DNA from: Azorinus chamasolen
Taxonomy: Eukaryota > Mollusca > Bivalvia > Cardiida > Solecurtidae
Direction of reading: 5' to 3'
Assembly: GCA_963576725.1 (NCBI GenBank)
Contig: OY755252.1
Location: 49,931,394 to 49,995,393, forward strand
DNA: 64,000 nucleotides
The notes under the pieces were generated by a model. It was given only the letters and a program-made list of their open reading frames with translations. It was not told where the DNA came from and searched no databases. A program made the translations under genes and the position numbers. Below are positions 13,655 through 25,465 of the stretch, in pieces. Numbering within the stretch: position 1 is the stretch's first letter; each line of letters starts with the position of its first letter.

Positions 13655-14893
13655 GGGTAAATCATAGTAAAATGAACTTCTTCAAAATCTACTGTAAGAT
13701 GATTTGTGAGACAGGCCAGTTCTTGTACTATTTAAAATCAACAGTTATATTGTTGTTTTGAGTTTTATGTGCTTGGAATAAGGATTTAAACAGGGGAAGT
13801 AACTCAGAACGTTATGAAGAGTAGCATTTCCTAACCACAACAGCACCTTAAATATGTTATTGTAATGAAAGGAAATGAGGGTCTGTTGGCCAAAATGATC
13901 CAAAATAGCCAAAATAAGTAGATCTGATAGAAATTTGCCCCATTTGATGGCTTTCAGATCTGGATTTAATGTAATTTTCTATGGCCAGTGCATTTTTCTC
14001 AGTCGTTCCCTGCCGGGCAGTCGTTAAGCACTTTTCTTCGGTTATAGCTGATAAGTCTTGTAAAATTAAGCGGTGTTGTGTATGGACTGGTCCACTGAAC
14101 AGATGCGGATATGACATTTACAGTGTGTCTCACAGAAATAAGCGAATAAAGGTGCATGTTCACAGATTGGCATATTACTTGTTCACACTGAAGCAGCTAC
14201 ATCTGAAAATTCATGTATGACACTTGTGTCACAACACGTTAGGTATAAATCCGGCAAATTTTTCTTACGAGCCTTCTCGGATAAACAATGCGTGACAGTT
14301 ATGCCTTGCTGAGGGTGAATTTATCGGTCATAAAGGTTATTCGAGATGCCAGGTGCTTGCGGTAACTAGCTTTGCTCACTTGGATATTGCAATTAATTTG
14401 AATTTTCTTGATTTTGTGTTTCATATTTGTAGTTTGTCATGAAGTTAAGCCATAAATGTGGCCTGACGCACTGCTCGAAACAGCTTTTTCTTCACTGTAC
14501 ACAGACTCTTTAAAGATTGTTGCTTTCGCTTGTCGTTTTCGTAGTTAAAACCGCCTTCTTTTGTACTTTGCGGGTGATTTTCGCAGGGCGTGTGTGCAGG
14601 ATTATGTCCCTTTGACTGGTACATAATCTTGTTTGCACTACCCGAGAAATGCAAAATATGTGTGTAAATCTGGTCAAATAGTATATAGTATGTTACAGAA
14701 ATGTATTCTTCTATATGTATAGGACTAGAAAAGAGACTGTTGGTATGGAAAGAAAAAATCCACTTAAGGAAAGACAAAAAAATGTTGCGTAAAATGGTAT
14801 TTGCCGACCAAAAAAAGTATTGCTTTGCCCGTTTTATAGAGGTCTATGGCAGGCAGCATAGACTGACTGGCCTAAACTTCTTGTACAAACATT

Positions 14894-15595
14894 GTTAATG
14901 CTTTTAATAAAACTTCAAGGTATTTAGACGATATTTTGAATTTAGATAATCCTTATTTTGATACTATGGTTTCTTCAATCTACCCAAAAGAACTGTCTTT
15001 AAACAAAGCTAATCAATCTGACATTAATGCTTCATTTCTAGATTTGAATCTTTCAATTACAAATGATAAAGTTTCGTCCAAAGTATACGATAAAAGAGAA
15101 GATTTTAATTTTAAAATTGTTAATTATCCTTTTCTAGATGGGGATGTGCCACGTTCTACATCTTATGGTGTTTATATTTCTCAACTTATTAGGTTTGCCC
15201 GAGCCTGTTCTTTGCTTGAAGATTTTAACAGACGTAATTTAGTTATAACTGATAAACTTCTGAAGCAAGGTTACAGATATCACAAACTTCGGAAAACCTT
15301 TTCTAAATTTTATTATCGAAATTTACCTCTCATTAGTAAATATAATTGCAATCTACGGACGTTACTGCGACAAGGCATTTCTCAACCAGAATTTTATGGG
15401 GATGTTATCTACAAACTTAGGAAAATTCGGGGTCATATCCATTTTCATGATTTGTTTATAAAACGCATTAAAAACTTTAAAAAGAAAGGTTATGATCCTA
15501 TTATATTGCAACACACTGCATGTTTGGTTATCGACCCTTTTACAGTCGGTAGCTACGCTTCCCTCTTTGCTTGCGCGATGACAGGCCGAGGGTAG
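14894..15595 (+). pseudogene. RT C-terminal fragment, unit 5
   Basis: Protein identical to the unit 1 copy. Confidence 0.75.
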
Positions 15596-16175
15596 TACTC
15601 TATGATGGTATACTCTTAAACTTGGATACAGGAGGAGCTTACCAGACTCATGTATTATTTTTTCCCTGTCGTGCCCTTAACGGCTTACCTGCAGGTGCTC
15701 TGACTTCAGCAAAGTCATTGAGTACATATTTGACGGATTGTCACAGTTATTATGCTATGTTTTACATGTTGTCCTGTGTTCACCGTCGTCTATGTTGTGG
15801 GTAAGTCCAGCGGGGATACCTTTATTTACAATATTTGTAAAGCTAGGGTGACTTTGAGAGAAGTGTGAGGTTAGGACGTCCGTAAACCGGTTTAAACCCC
15901 CAGTGGTGTTTTTGCTGCTGACCGTGCCAAGGCGGTACTCTCTTTGTCACCCTTCCTTTTGTTTGCATTGCGTCTTTGTGCTTGTGGTTTGTTCATGTTG
16001 TGGAACGTTTGTCCCTGGTTCTTGTGTGTCTTTTGGTGTTTTCTGTGTTCATTTCGTGTGTGTGCGTGTGCGTTTGGGTGTGTGGTTGTGTGTGTGTGTC
16101 ATGCTGTCTATCGGTGTTTTGGTGGTGGTTGCGTCTTGCATGTGGCTTTGCCTGCTTGACTTTACTACTTTTCCA
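14894..16175 (+). mobile_element. RT-element insertion, unit 5 copy (one TG shorter)
   Basis: Same as the unit 1 copy except that the GT tract in the 3' UTR-like part is 2 bp shorter. Confidence 0.7.
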
Positions 16176-16433
16176 ATTATAGGCATTTTTTATGCAGCAA
16201 ATAATGCAAAAGCAGGCAAACCATGAAGACACAGTATGCTGTATGTGAAAGGTGAAATTCCAGAAAACTGGCCTTAATTTGTGTCTGAATTTGGTCAGTA
16301 AGCATGTTTTGTAGACTATCTAGGAAAGCAGAAAATGGTCAAAATCTAATTATTTTGGTAAAATTTTGTTCCAATATACCTAAATTATTGGGAAAAGGGC
16401 TTTTTAATGGAATGGAAAAAAATTAATGGTTCC

Positions 16434-17106
16434 TTAAGGTAGCAGTAAACAGTAGAGGAGCGAAATATTCGAATTGGCCCCGGTCAATTTCCTTAATTCT
16501 AGTCATTGTCAGTGTTTGAAAGTTGTTTTAATGATAAAAACAATAAAGACAGGAAGTTATGTGCCAAAAGTGAGTTTTGTGACTTGTTTTCAATAGACTG
16601 GACTCTAAGGTCATGACCTCTCACAGTGTATAGCATGATTAGAGGGTAGAATGCGAAACTAATGGTATCGGCTAAATCCACCAGATTTACAGCGGAAATT
16701 TTGAATGGGGTAAGAAATCAATAAATAGTGAAAAAAAACCCTGGTTAACCCCATTGTCCCTGTTGAATATTTTAAAGCTGCCATGATATGGATCCACAGC
16801 ATGCTGTGTTTTGGAGCATAGCAATGTCGTGACAGTTTCAAATCTTATGGTGAAAAGTAGTGTTTTGATGGCTTTTTGTCATGTGTTTTCGCGGTTCGGA
16901 CAAACAGAAAATTCACTCTTGGCACAGTGTGAAAGCGATTTGTAGAAGAAATCTTATAGTGTTTTACAATGCTTATGGACATATTTGTTCATCTAGGCCA
17001 TAATATTGTTTCAGAATCTGGATTGAAAGCCAAGCGGAGCAACAGACTGTGATAGGTGTTGGTCTGTCGGCGAAAAATTAGGATCTACCGTTGCCTGCCT
17101 CCTTAA
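16434..17106 (+). mobile_element. TTAA-bounded inverted-repeat element, unit 5
   Basis: Same as unit 1 apart from the substitution at 16544. Confidence 0.55.
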
Positions 17107-17268
17107 GGGTAAATCATAGTAAAATGAACTTCTTCAAAATCTACTGTAAGATGATTTGTGAGACAGGCCAGTTCTTGTACTATTTAAAATCAACAGTTAT
17201 ATTGTTGTTTTGAGTTTTATGTGCTTGGAATAAGGATTTAAACAGGGGAAGTAACTCAGAACGTTATG

Positions 17269-19273
17269 AAGAGTAGCATTTCCTAACCACAACAGCACCT
17301 TAAATATGTTATTGTAATGAAAGGAAATGAGGGTCTGTTGGCCAAAATGATCCAAAATAGCCAAAATAAGTAGATCTGATAGAAATTTGCCCCATTTGAT
17401 GGCTTTCAGATCTGGATTTAATGTAATTTTCTATGGCCAGTGCATTTTTCTCAGTCGTTCCCTGCCGGGCAGTCGTTAAGCACTTTTCTTCGGTTATAGC
17501 TGATAAGTCTTGTAAAATTAAGCGGTGTTGTGTATGGACTGGTCCACTGAACAGATGCGGATATGACATTTACAGTGTGTCTCACAGAAATAAGCGAATA
17601 AAGGTGCATGTTCACAGATTGGCATATTACTTGTTCACACTGAAGCAGCTACATCTGAAAATTCATGTATGACACTTGTGTCACAACACGTTAGGTATAA
17701 ATCCGGCAAATTTTTCTTACGAGCCTTCTCGGATAAACAATGCGTGACAGTTATGCCCTGCTGAGGGTGAATTTATCGGTCATAAAGGTTATTCGAGATG
17801 CCAGGTGCTTGCGGTAACTAGCTTTGCTCACTTGGATATTGCAATTAATTTGAATTTTCTTGATTTTGTGTTTCATATTTGTAGTTTGTCATGAAGTTAA
17901 GCCATAAATGTGGCCTGACGCACTGCTCGAAACAGCTTTTTCTTCACTGTACACAGACTCTTTAAAGATTGTTGCTTTCGCTTGTCGTTTTCGTAGTTAA
18001 AACCGCCTTCTTTTGTACTTTGCGGGTGATTTTCGCAGGGCGTGTGTGCAGGATTATGTCCCTTTGACTGGTACATAATCTTGTTTGCACTACCCGAGAA
18101 ATGCAAAATATGTGTGTAAATCTGGTCAAATAGTATATAGTATGTTACAGAAATGTATTCTTCTATATGTATAGGACTAGAAAAGAGACTGTTGGTATGG
18201 AAAGAAAAAATCCACTTAAGGAAAGACAAAAAAATGTTGCGTAAAATGGTATTTGCCGACCAAAAAAAGTATTGCTTTGCCCGTTTTATAGAGGTCTATG
18301 GCAGGCAGCATAGACTGACTGGCCTAAACTTCTTGTACAAACATTATAGGCATTTTTTATGCAGCAAATAATGCAAAAGCAGGCAAACCATGAAGACACA
18401 GTATGCTGTATGTGAAAGGTGAAATTCCAGAAAACTGGCCTTAATTTGTGTCTGAATTTGGTCAGTAAGCATGTTTTGTAGACTATCTAGGAAAGCAGAA
18501 AATGGTCAAAATCTAATTATTTTGGTAAAATTTTGTTCCAATATACCTAAATTATTGGGAAAAGGGCTTTTTAATGGAATGGAAAAAAATTAATGGTTCC
18601 TTAAGGTAGCAGTAAACAGTAGAGGAGCGAAATATTCGAATTGGCCCCGGTCAATTTCCTTAATTCTAGTCATTGTCAGTGTTTGAAAGTTGTTTTAATG
18701 ATAAAAACAAAAAAGACAGGAAGTTATGTGCCAAAAGTGAGTTTTGTGACTTGTTTTCAATAGACTGGACTCTAAGGTCATGACCTCTCACAGTGTATAG
18801 CATGATTAGAGGGTAGAATGCGAAACTAATGGTATCGGCTAAATCCACCAGATTTACAGCGGAAATTTTGAATGGGGTAAGAAATCAATAAATAGTGAAA
18901 AAAAACCCTGGTTAACCCCATTGTCCCTGTTGAATATTTTAAAGCTGCCATGATATGGATCCACAGCATGCTGTGTTTTGGAGCATAGCAATGTCGTGAC
19001 AGTTTCAAATCTTATGGTGAAAAGTAGTGTTTTGATGGCTTTTTGTCATGTGTTTTCGCGGTTCGGACAAACAGAAAATTCACTCTTGGCACAGTGTGAA
19101 AGCGATTTGTAGAAGAAATCTTATAGTGTTTTACAATGCTTATGGACATATTTGTTCATCTAGGCCATAATATTGTTTCAGAATCTGGATTGAAAGCCAA
19201 GCGGAGCAACAGACTGTGATAGGTGTTGGTCTGTCGGCGAAAAATTAGGATCTACCGTTGCCTGCCTCCTTAA
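17269..19273 (+). repeat. Macrosatellite unit 6 (terminal, lacks the RT fragment and the linker)
   Basis: Matches unit 1 up to ACAAACATT (18345), then continues directly with ATAGGC. This omits 1287 bp relative to unit 1, i.e. the 1284-bp RT fragment plus one of the two flanking ATT triplets. It then matches through the TTAA element and stops at its outer TTAA, without the 162-bp linker. Its sequence is otherwise as close to the other units as they are to each other. Confidence 0.95.
18601..19273 (+). mobile_element. TTAA-bounded inverted-repeat element at the array edge
   Basis: Its right-hand TTAA (19270-19273) is the last base of array homology. The sequence beyond it (CTAGAAAA) differs from the GGGTAAAT that follows in the internal units. 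Confidence 0.6.
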
Positions 19274-20147
19274 CTAGAAAATACTAATGGGTCATATGCA
19301 AATTACAATGTAACATAGTTTCTGATTGGTGGAAAACTAGAACAAAAGTGAAAATAGACAGCTAACCGCTGAAAAACATTTTCTAATGATACCGTCAATT
19401 TGACATTGGCCTTGATTTTCCACCAAATGTGAGCCATTCCTAAATACTGCAGAATGAACTTCCAATCTTTGCTGAACATTTTGGTATATAGGCCTAACAC
19501 TGCTTATTGGTATGAAAGAAATAACAAAATGTAGTTACCCAATTTGCTCATTGTTACATTCACACTAACATGTGGCACAAGTGTCATGTATTTATCCATG
19601 GTAATATAGGCCTACATTATGTACAAAAATGCTTATTTGGATATAGATTGTACTTTATTTAAAATGAATTAAGAAAAACACCATTTTAGTAGTTAAAACA
19701 CAAGAAAAATTTCATTAATATGTAAAACTCAAAAATAACCTACAGTATAGCAATCGTTCAGCCAACGGGTGTGTTTCTTATTACCTCCCTTTATTAGACT
19801 ACTTTAAGTGTTTTTGAGGAAACAATAAAATAATTAACACATATTATTTTCAATTTAAATACTATTTAAACAAATTTCACTTACTACAATGGAATAAAAG
19901 CAAATATAAATTTTATGAAAATTACCTTAACTAGATACAAAAGTTTAAACACACTATTTAAAAACTTCGTAGTAAGCGATGTTAATGGTCTAAAATAAAC
20001 ACTGTTTGCATATATTTGCGGGGCAGAATAGATATACTTATTCTGCGCTGATGTATAAAATTAAGATTTGAGAGCTTTATACTTGCTGTATAAACATATT
20101 ACATTAATTAGATAGAAAACGTCATTTTTGCAAATGAAACCCAACCA
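19274..20147. other. AT-rich unique sequence, no gene seen
   Basis: Separates the macrosatellite from the minisatellite. It is AT-rich with stops in all frames, and I recognise no element in it. Confidence 0.7.
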
Positions 20148-21127
20148 TATCAGACGGCTCCTATAGGTGTATCAGACGGCTCCTATAAGTGTATCAGACG
20201 GTTCCTATAGGTGTATCAGACGGCTCCTATAAGTTTATCAGATGGCTCCTATAAGTGTATCAGACGGCTCCTATAGGTGTATCAGACGGCTCCTATAAGT
20301 GTATCAGATGGCTCCTATAAGTGTATCAGACGGCTCCTACGGCTCCTATAAGTGTATCAGACGGCTCCTATAGGTGTATCAGACGGCTCCTACAAGTGTA
20401 TCAGACCGCTCCTATAGGTGTATCAGACGGCTCCTATAAGTGTATCAGACGGCTCCTATAAGTGTATCAGACGGCTCCTATAGGTGTATCAGACGGCTCC
20501 TATAGGTGTATCAGATGGTTCCTATAGGTGTATCAGACGGCTCCTATAAGTGTATCAGATGGTTCCTATAAGTGTATCAGACGGCTCCTAAAGGTGTATA
20601 AGACGGCTCCTATAAGTGTATCAGACGGCTCCTATACGTGTATCAGATGGCTCCTATAAGTGTATCAGACGTCTCCTATAGGTGTATCAGACGGCTCCTA
20701 TAAGTGTATCAGACGGCTCCTATAGGTGTATCAGACGACTCCTATAAGTGTATCAGACGGCTCCTATAAGTGTATCAGACGACTCCTATAGGTGTATCAG
20801 ACGGCTCCTATAAGTGTATCAGACGGCTCCTATAGGTGTATCAGACGGTTCCTATAGGTGTATCAACCGGTTACTATAGGTGTATCAGACGACTCCTATA
20901 AGTGTATCAGACGGCTCCTATAGGTGTATCAGACGGCTCCTATAAGTGTATCAGACGGCTCCTATAAGTGTATCAGACGGCTCCTATAGGTGTATCAGAC
21001 GGTTCCTATAGGTGTATCAACCGGTTCCTATAGGTGTATCAGACGGCTCCTATAAGTGTATCAGACGGCTCCTATAAGTGTATCAGACGGCTCCTATAAG
21101 TGTATCAGACGGCTCCTATAGGTGTAT
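20148..21127 (+). repeat. 22-bp minisatellite, about 44 copies
   Basis: The unit core is CAGACGGCTCCTATA followed by RGTGTAT. One position (A or G in CTATARGTG) alternates irregularly between copies, and other positions vary rarely (GACGACTCC, CAACCGG, GATGGTTCC). One partial unit lies near 20336-20344. The array is contiguous with no spacers and the period is not a multiple of three. It closes at 21128-21139 with an inverted core (GAGCCGTCTGAT), and an isolated diverged unit lies at 21309-21320. Confidence 0.95.
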
Positions 21128-21323
21128 GAGCCGTCTGATCAGGGTCGGCTGTGTTATGTATGCTTATGAATGAATATAATTTCTGCCAATACCAATCGTA
21201 AGTAAATATTCAAGGAGTAAAGAGATAATTTTTGTAATGCTTAATTCTTTACCCAGTATACTGAGTACAGAGTCTGACGCCTTGGCAAACAGAGTGGACT
21301 CACGTGATCAGACGACTCCTGAA

Positions 21324-22325
21324 CACAGGGGTCTGGACCGCTTCATGGGGGTATATATGTACTACATGTGTATGTGTATACTATAAGGGTTCCAACTAGC
21401 AGAACGGAAATCCGCGTACCACAAGTACAAATATGAATGTAACTTGCGATTTCAATGATAATTTTGTAATTCTTTCGGCTATTAAAAGCCAATGTATTTT
21501 ACTATCAAATAAATATAATTTTCTGACGGAAACCTGTGCACAATTATCAATACAACAATGATTTTCTCAAAAGTTCACGTGTTTGCTGGGTCATTGACAA
21601 ACGTTCGTTCACCCGGGTCTCACTATATCACAGCCATAACCTGGCGATTTTAAGTTCAAAAGATGGCGTGGTTCAATAAAACAACCCAATTATATCACCA
21701 ATCTCCATTTGTTTTGTCCTCTAAATAAGTAAGCAACTAGCAACAGCGGCTTTTCCGTCTGTCGGTATGTTTCTATTTCGGATGGTGCCGTTTTGCAACA
21801 AATTTGAACGGAGCCATTTCATTGGATGAGCGAAGGAAAAGTTGGGAAATCCGTGACGTCACGTACAATGGCTCCTTCCTCGAAGATTTGAAGCTAACTG
21901 TCAAAACGCACTAGTTTTACATCATTCTTTTGATGCTTGGGACTAAAAAATTGGAGGTGGTGATATAATTGATTCGTTTTATTGAACCATGCCACTTTTT
22001 TAAACTGCAAATTGCCAGGTTATTGCTGTGATATAGTGAAGCCGGGGTGAACGAACGTTTGTCAATGAGCAAAAAACACGTTAAATTTTTAGAAAATCAT
22101 TGTTGGATTGATACTTGTTCATGCGTTACCGTTATAAGATTTTATTTATTTGATAGAAAAATATATTGGCTTTCAAATGCCGAATGAATTACGAAATTAT
22201 CATTTAAATTGTAAGAGTTACAGTCATATTTGTACTCGTGGTACTCGGATATCCGTTCTGCTAGTTGGAACCCTTTTTATTATATAGTACATATAGACCC
22301 CCATGAAGCGGTCCAGACCCCTGTG
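21324..22325. mobile_element. hAT-type MITE with ~385-bp inverted arms
   Basis: The 1002-bp element is flanked by CTCCTGAA at 21316-21323 and 22326-22333, an 8-bp target duplication. The termini are inverted and begin CACAGGGGTCTGGACCGC. The arms run to about 21715 and from about 21945 with scattered mismatches, leaving a ~230-bp centre that includes a TGACGTCACG motif near 21856. An 8-bp duplication with CA-starting ends is typical of hAT transposons. There is no transposase, so it is non-autonomous. It landed in a diverged minisatellite unit. Confidence 0.85.
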
Positions 22326-22615
22326 CTCCTGAAGATGGTGTGTAATTATTAAATGTCTGACTTTAAATACAAGCAATGTAGTGACAGTTTGCAGTCAGTT
22401 TGGCCAAAACTTAAGAATAAAATCTACGTGCATATTATTTCATACACAAAGAAGAGTCGTTTGATCTTGGTCAATTCTGTTTGCAAAAGCGTCAAAAGGC
22501 GACGCTATCTGGTAAAGGGTTAATCAGTTCATTTTGTATACAGATTTATGGGTATTTAGGCAAATGAAAATGCCTTAATGCAAGGAGGAGTGGAAAACAA
22601 GTACTACTACTATTA

Positions 22616-22800
22616 GTAGTAGGCCTAACAATAATAACAATAATTATTATTATTATTATACCACATTTATATAGCGCTCTTTTCACACAGGATATGTGCG
22701 TTAAAAAGCGCTTCAAATACAACGGTAATAATAATAATAAATCATATAATAATAATAATATAATGATAATAATTATAAGTATAATAATAATAACTATACT
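22616..22800. repeat. AAT/ATT microsatellite around a TATAGCGCT motif
   Basis: Runs of ATT and AAT flank an imperfect inverted motif (TTATATAGCGCTC and AAAAAGCGCTT). This arrangement is common in marine-invertebrate repeats. The isoleucine/leucine-rich antisense ORF here is a by-product of the triplet repeat. Confidence 0.8.
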
Positions 22801-24478
22801 AATTACTATGTAATGATTAATCAACATAAAACGTAACAGTTAAGTTACTTTTGTTCTGTAGTAAGTAACTACACACGTAACTGCTTTTAAATATGCACAA
22901 TGTACTTATCTAGGAAGTGGTCGCTCAAAGCAAGATTTACACTATAGGCCAACATCATGCAGAGTGTAACATTTGATCGTATCTGTGGGGAAAATGGTGT
23001 TCGATGAAAAAAATATAACAACATATGACAACTCATTACAATAATCGAATCACGCCAACGGGCAAATTGTCCTGTTTCTTTTATGGGTAGTTTGGATCAA
23101 AATGAGACCCCGAATAACTCCGTCGTCACCTCATCAGGATTTAAATTGTTTCGAAACTGAGCTTGCTCACTCCATCCTACCACTTCCACACCAATGTCCT
23201 TTGTAACACGCACACACGTACGCACGCACGCAAGCGTCACACTAGCAGTTTTCGTCAATTGATCACATACGTATGCATGCCAGAGGCCGCTGATGGTCAT
23301 CAGAATGTGTACTATTTTGTTTACATTCAAATTGCATAATTGCCCTCAAACAAAATTATAAACTATCGCAATTATCAAAGAACAGGAGGAGCAGTCCATA
23401 GCAATCTTTAAATTATTTACCACAGTGCTCTTGAAAAGCATGTGGTTGCTTAACGCAGGACGAGGGTAAAATGTCTTTTGCATAATTTTAGTTCTATTAC
23501 GTTGTCACCTCTATTAAACCATCAGACTTAGACATCTTTAGAACTATCCATATAGGGAGGTTTAACTCTTTCCTTCATATAAACAGCCCTTTCACACATT
23601 TGCAAACAAATAAGAGCCATATCAGTCTGATCAGGATCTGCTGTTTGCTTTTGACATGATATACATCTGATTTTATAGTTTTTGAAAAGCAAAAAAACAA
23701 ATCCTTGAAAATTTACATTATAGTGGATTAAACATATAAATATTCATGATATCACAATTCCTTAAACGAATACTGAGCGGAGAAATTGTTAACTGTAGGG
23801 TTATACACAGAACTCTGCGTTCAAACCTTTACTCTATGAATATTTATGCAAGAAATAATGACATCATGAATAATGATTAGTGTATTTACATATCGGCATT
23901 ATTACAAAATAATGTTTGACCATGGCAGAAAATGTAGAATCAGATCTATATATTTCCGTATGCAAACACTTTACAGAATAGTTCCTGATCGGACGGGTCC
24001 TGTCATTCATACAGATGTCGTCTGATGTGGGTCTACTCTGATTGCAAATGCCTTAAAAGTCGCATATATTGAGTAGAGCGTTCATCAAGTCAAGAAATGC
24101 TCGGCTCGGAGTGTACGTTTGTATGAAAAACAATTTAAATATACATTGGTAATGCGTTCAGCAGATCAGGAAGTTTACTAGACACGTCAACCACCTACAC
24201 CATATAACTAGGCCTATATAATTGTGTTACTGGTAACTTCTTTATTGTTATCATGTTATGTAATCAATTGGTGACACTTGGCTCACATGACACTAACTCT
24301 TATGATTAACGAAGAGGAAGTAAAGCGCATGATACTTTAGGATGGCTTTAGGATAGATTTTCTTTGATTTGGTTACATGTATTTGTAACAAACTTCTCAA
24401 TGCTATGCAGATATTATACAGTTTTACCCTGTAGTTCTTAAACCATATTAAAAGCAAGAGTACCGCATACGGTACATA
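22801..24478. other. Intergenic, no gene seen; small ACGC tract
   Basis: Contains a short CACACGTACGCACGCACG tract near 23211 and diverged fragments of a bivalve-type repeat around 23550-23650 and 23990-24060. There are no coding ORFs above noise. It ends at the 5' target duplication (ATAC, 24479-24482) of the LTR retrotransposon. Confidence 0.6.
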
Positions 24479-24823
24479 ATACTGCTGTGCCGTGTCACAA
24501 TCTACTTATTATTCTGCATATCGTATCGATATATATACCTTTTAAATGATATCGAGTCCTGTACAACCTAGATTTCGGCAACTGTCACGTAGAATCGTTC
24601 GCTCCACATAAACTTTCCCGTAATTTTCGATCTTGACTTCCGGTTTTTACAAAGTCATATTTTAGCGTCATTTCGCTATTTCTTGTTGAGATTTCGATAG
24701 TTATAGTTTATATAAGTCTCATAGAATCTATAACTCACTTGAAATGTCCCAACTCGCTCTATTTTCCATGTAAAAGATGATGTTCTTTCGACAACGCTAC
24801 GTGCACTTTGCTTGTTGTTTTGA

Positions 24824-24850
24824 TGACGTCACGTCAAGATGGGTATAAAA
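24824..24850 (+). promoter_or_regulatory. LTR promoter: CRE-like site plus TATA box
   Basis: TGACGTCA at 24824-24831, the palindromic CREB/ATF consensus, is followed 12 bp later by TATAAAA at 24844-24850. Transcription would then start about 25-35 bp downstream, near 24875-24885. Spacing and motif quality are good. Function is inferred. Confidence 0.65.
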
Positions 24851-24904
24851 GGCGGCCCATTCTGACGGAACGTCAGTATGTCTGTTACTCACTTAGAGAA
24901 AGGT

Positions 24905-25465
24905 CGACCGGATTCGGTCAAATGAATAGGAACCTTGAGGTATTTTTACCCAAAATGATATAGGAATATATAACCAGTCATAATTTACCCAGAATCACAA
25001 ACTCGCTCTACATTTAAAGCGGTTATCAGCACCTTTACCGGATCCGGTCAAACTCTTGTACTTTTACCCAATCCGGTGAAACTACCAAAACACTCTATTT
25101 TGTTATCAATAAGAGCAAATCTAGACTGCAGGTGAACATACTTTCAATAGATATTAGTTTATAATAGGCTACATATACAAAAGGTCCCATAAAACCTTAT
25201 TTATTGTGATTTTGAATATTTTACCAGATCCGGTCAAATTGTAATTTTACCAGATCCGGTAAACATCACCAGATTCGGTCAAACACTTTAATACCGTAAC
25301 TTCAGCTTCCAAATGTGTGTTTATGAGTAAATATCACCTTTTACTAAAATACATATGAAAACTGTTACGTAAAATCATAAATATTATCATTTTTAATATT
25401 TTACCAGATCCGGTCAAATTGTAATTTTACCAGATCCGGTAAATATTACCAGATTCGGTCAACTC
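24905..25465 (+). promoter_or_regulatory. Nine CCGGAT-type palindromic motifs in the LTR leader
   Basis: ACCGGATCCGGT (near 25038) is a perfect 12-bp palindrome. Eight relatives, mostly ACCAGATCCGGT or ACCAGATTCGGT followed by CAAA or AAA, lie near 24907, 25068, 25223, 25246, 25268, 25403, 25428 and 25449. The last six form two copies of a three-motif block. All lie downstream of the TATA box, so in R/U5, and all are kept in the 3' LTR. They may bind a host factor or structure the RNA leader. Confidence 0.6.

Larger units (their letters stand above)
10363..13816 (+). repeat. Macrosatellite unit 4 (full)
   Basis: I saw no difference from unit 1. Confidence 0.95.
13817..17268 (+). repeat. Macrosatellite unit 5 (full, 3452 bp)
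   Basis: Differs by C to T at 14306, A to T at 16544 and one fewer TG in the GT-rich tract. The TG loss changes the frames of the spurious Cys-rich ORFs there, which is further evidence that those ORFs are not genes. Confidence 0.95.
1..19273. repeat. Macrosatellite array, 3454-bp unit, about 5.6 units in window
   Basis: The same sequence recurs head to tail at offset 3454 (3452 for unit 5). Reading the units against each other I see only three substitutions (4454, 14306, 16544) and one TG-dinucleotide length change in the first five units, so the array is young or strongly homogenised. The window opens inside the array, so its left end is not seen. It ends at 19273, at the TTAA of an inverted-repeat element, after which unique sequence begins. 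The short ORFs that recur in every unit are by-products of the repetition. Only the RT fragment has recognisable coding content. Confidence 0.97.

Noticed and set aside
1..17268. Assembly duplication as the sole explanation of the array
   Set aside because: Unit-specific substitutions, the shorter unit 5 and the distinct unit 6 suggest real copies, although exact copy number cannot be trusted from the sequence alone.
20148..21127. CRISPR-like appearance of a short repeat array
   Set aside because: The units are contiguous with no unique spacers, and the sequence is clearly eukaryotic. It is a minisatellite.
22546..22827. Ile/Leu-rich ORF resembling a membrane protein
   Set aside because: Generated by AAT/ATT triplet repeats.
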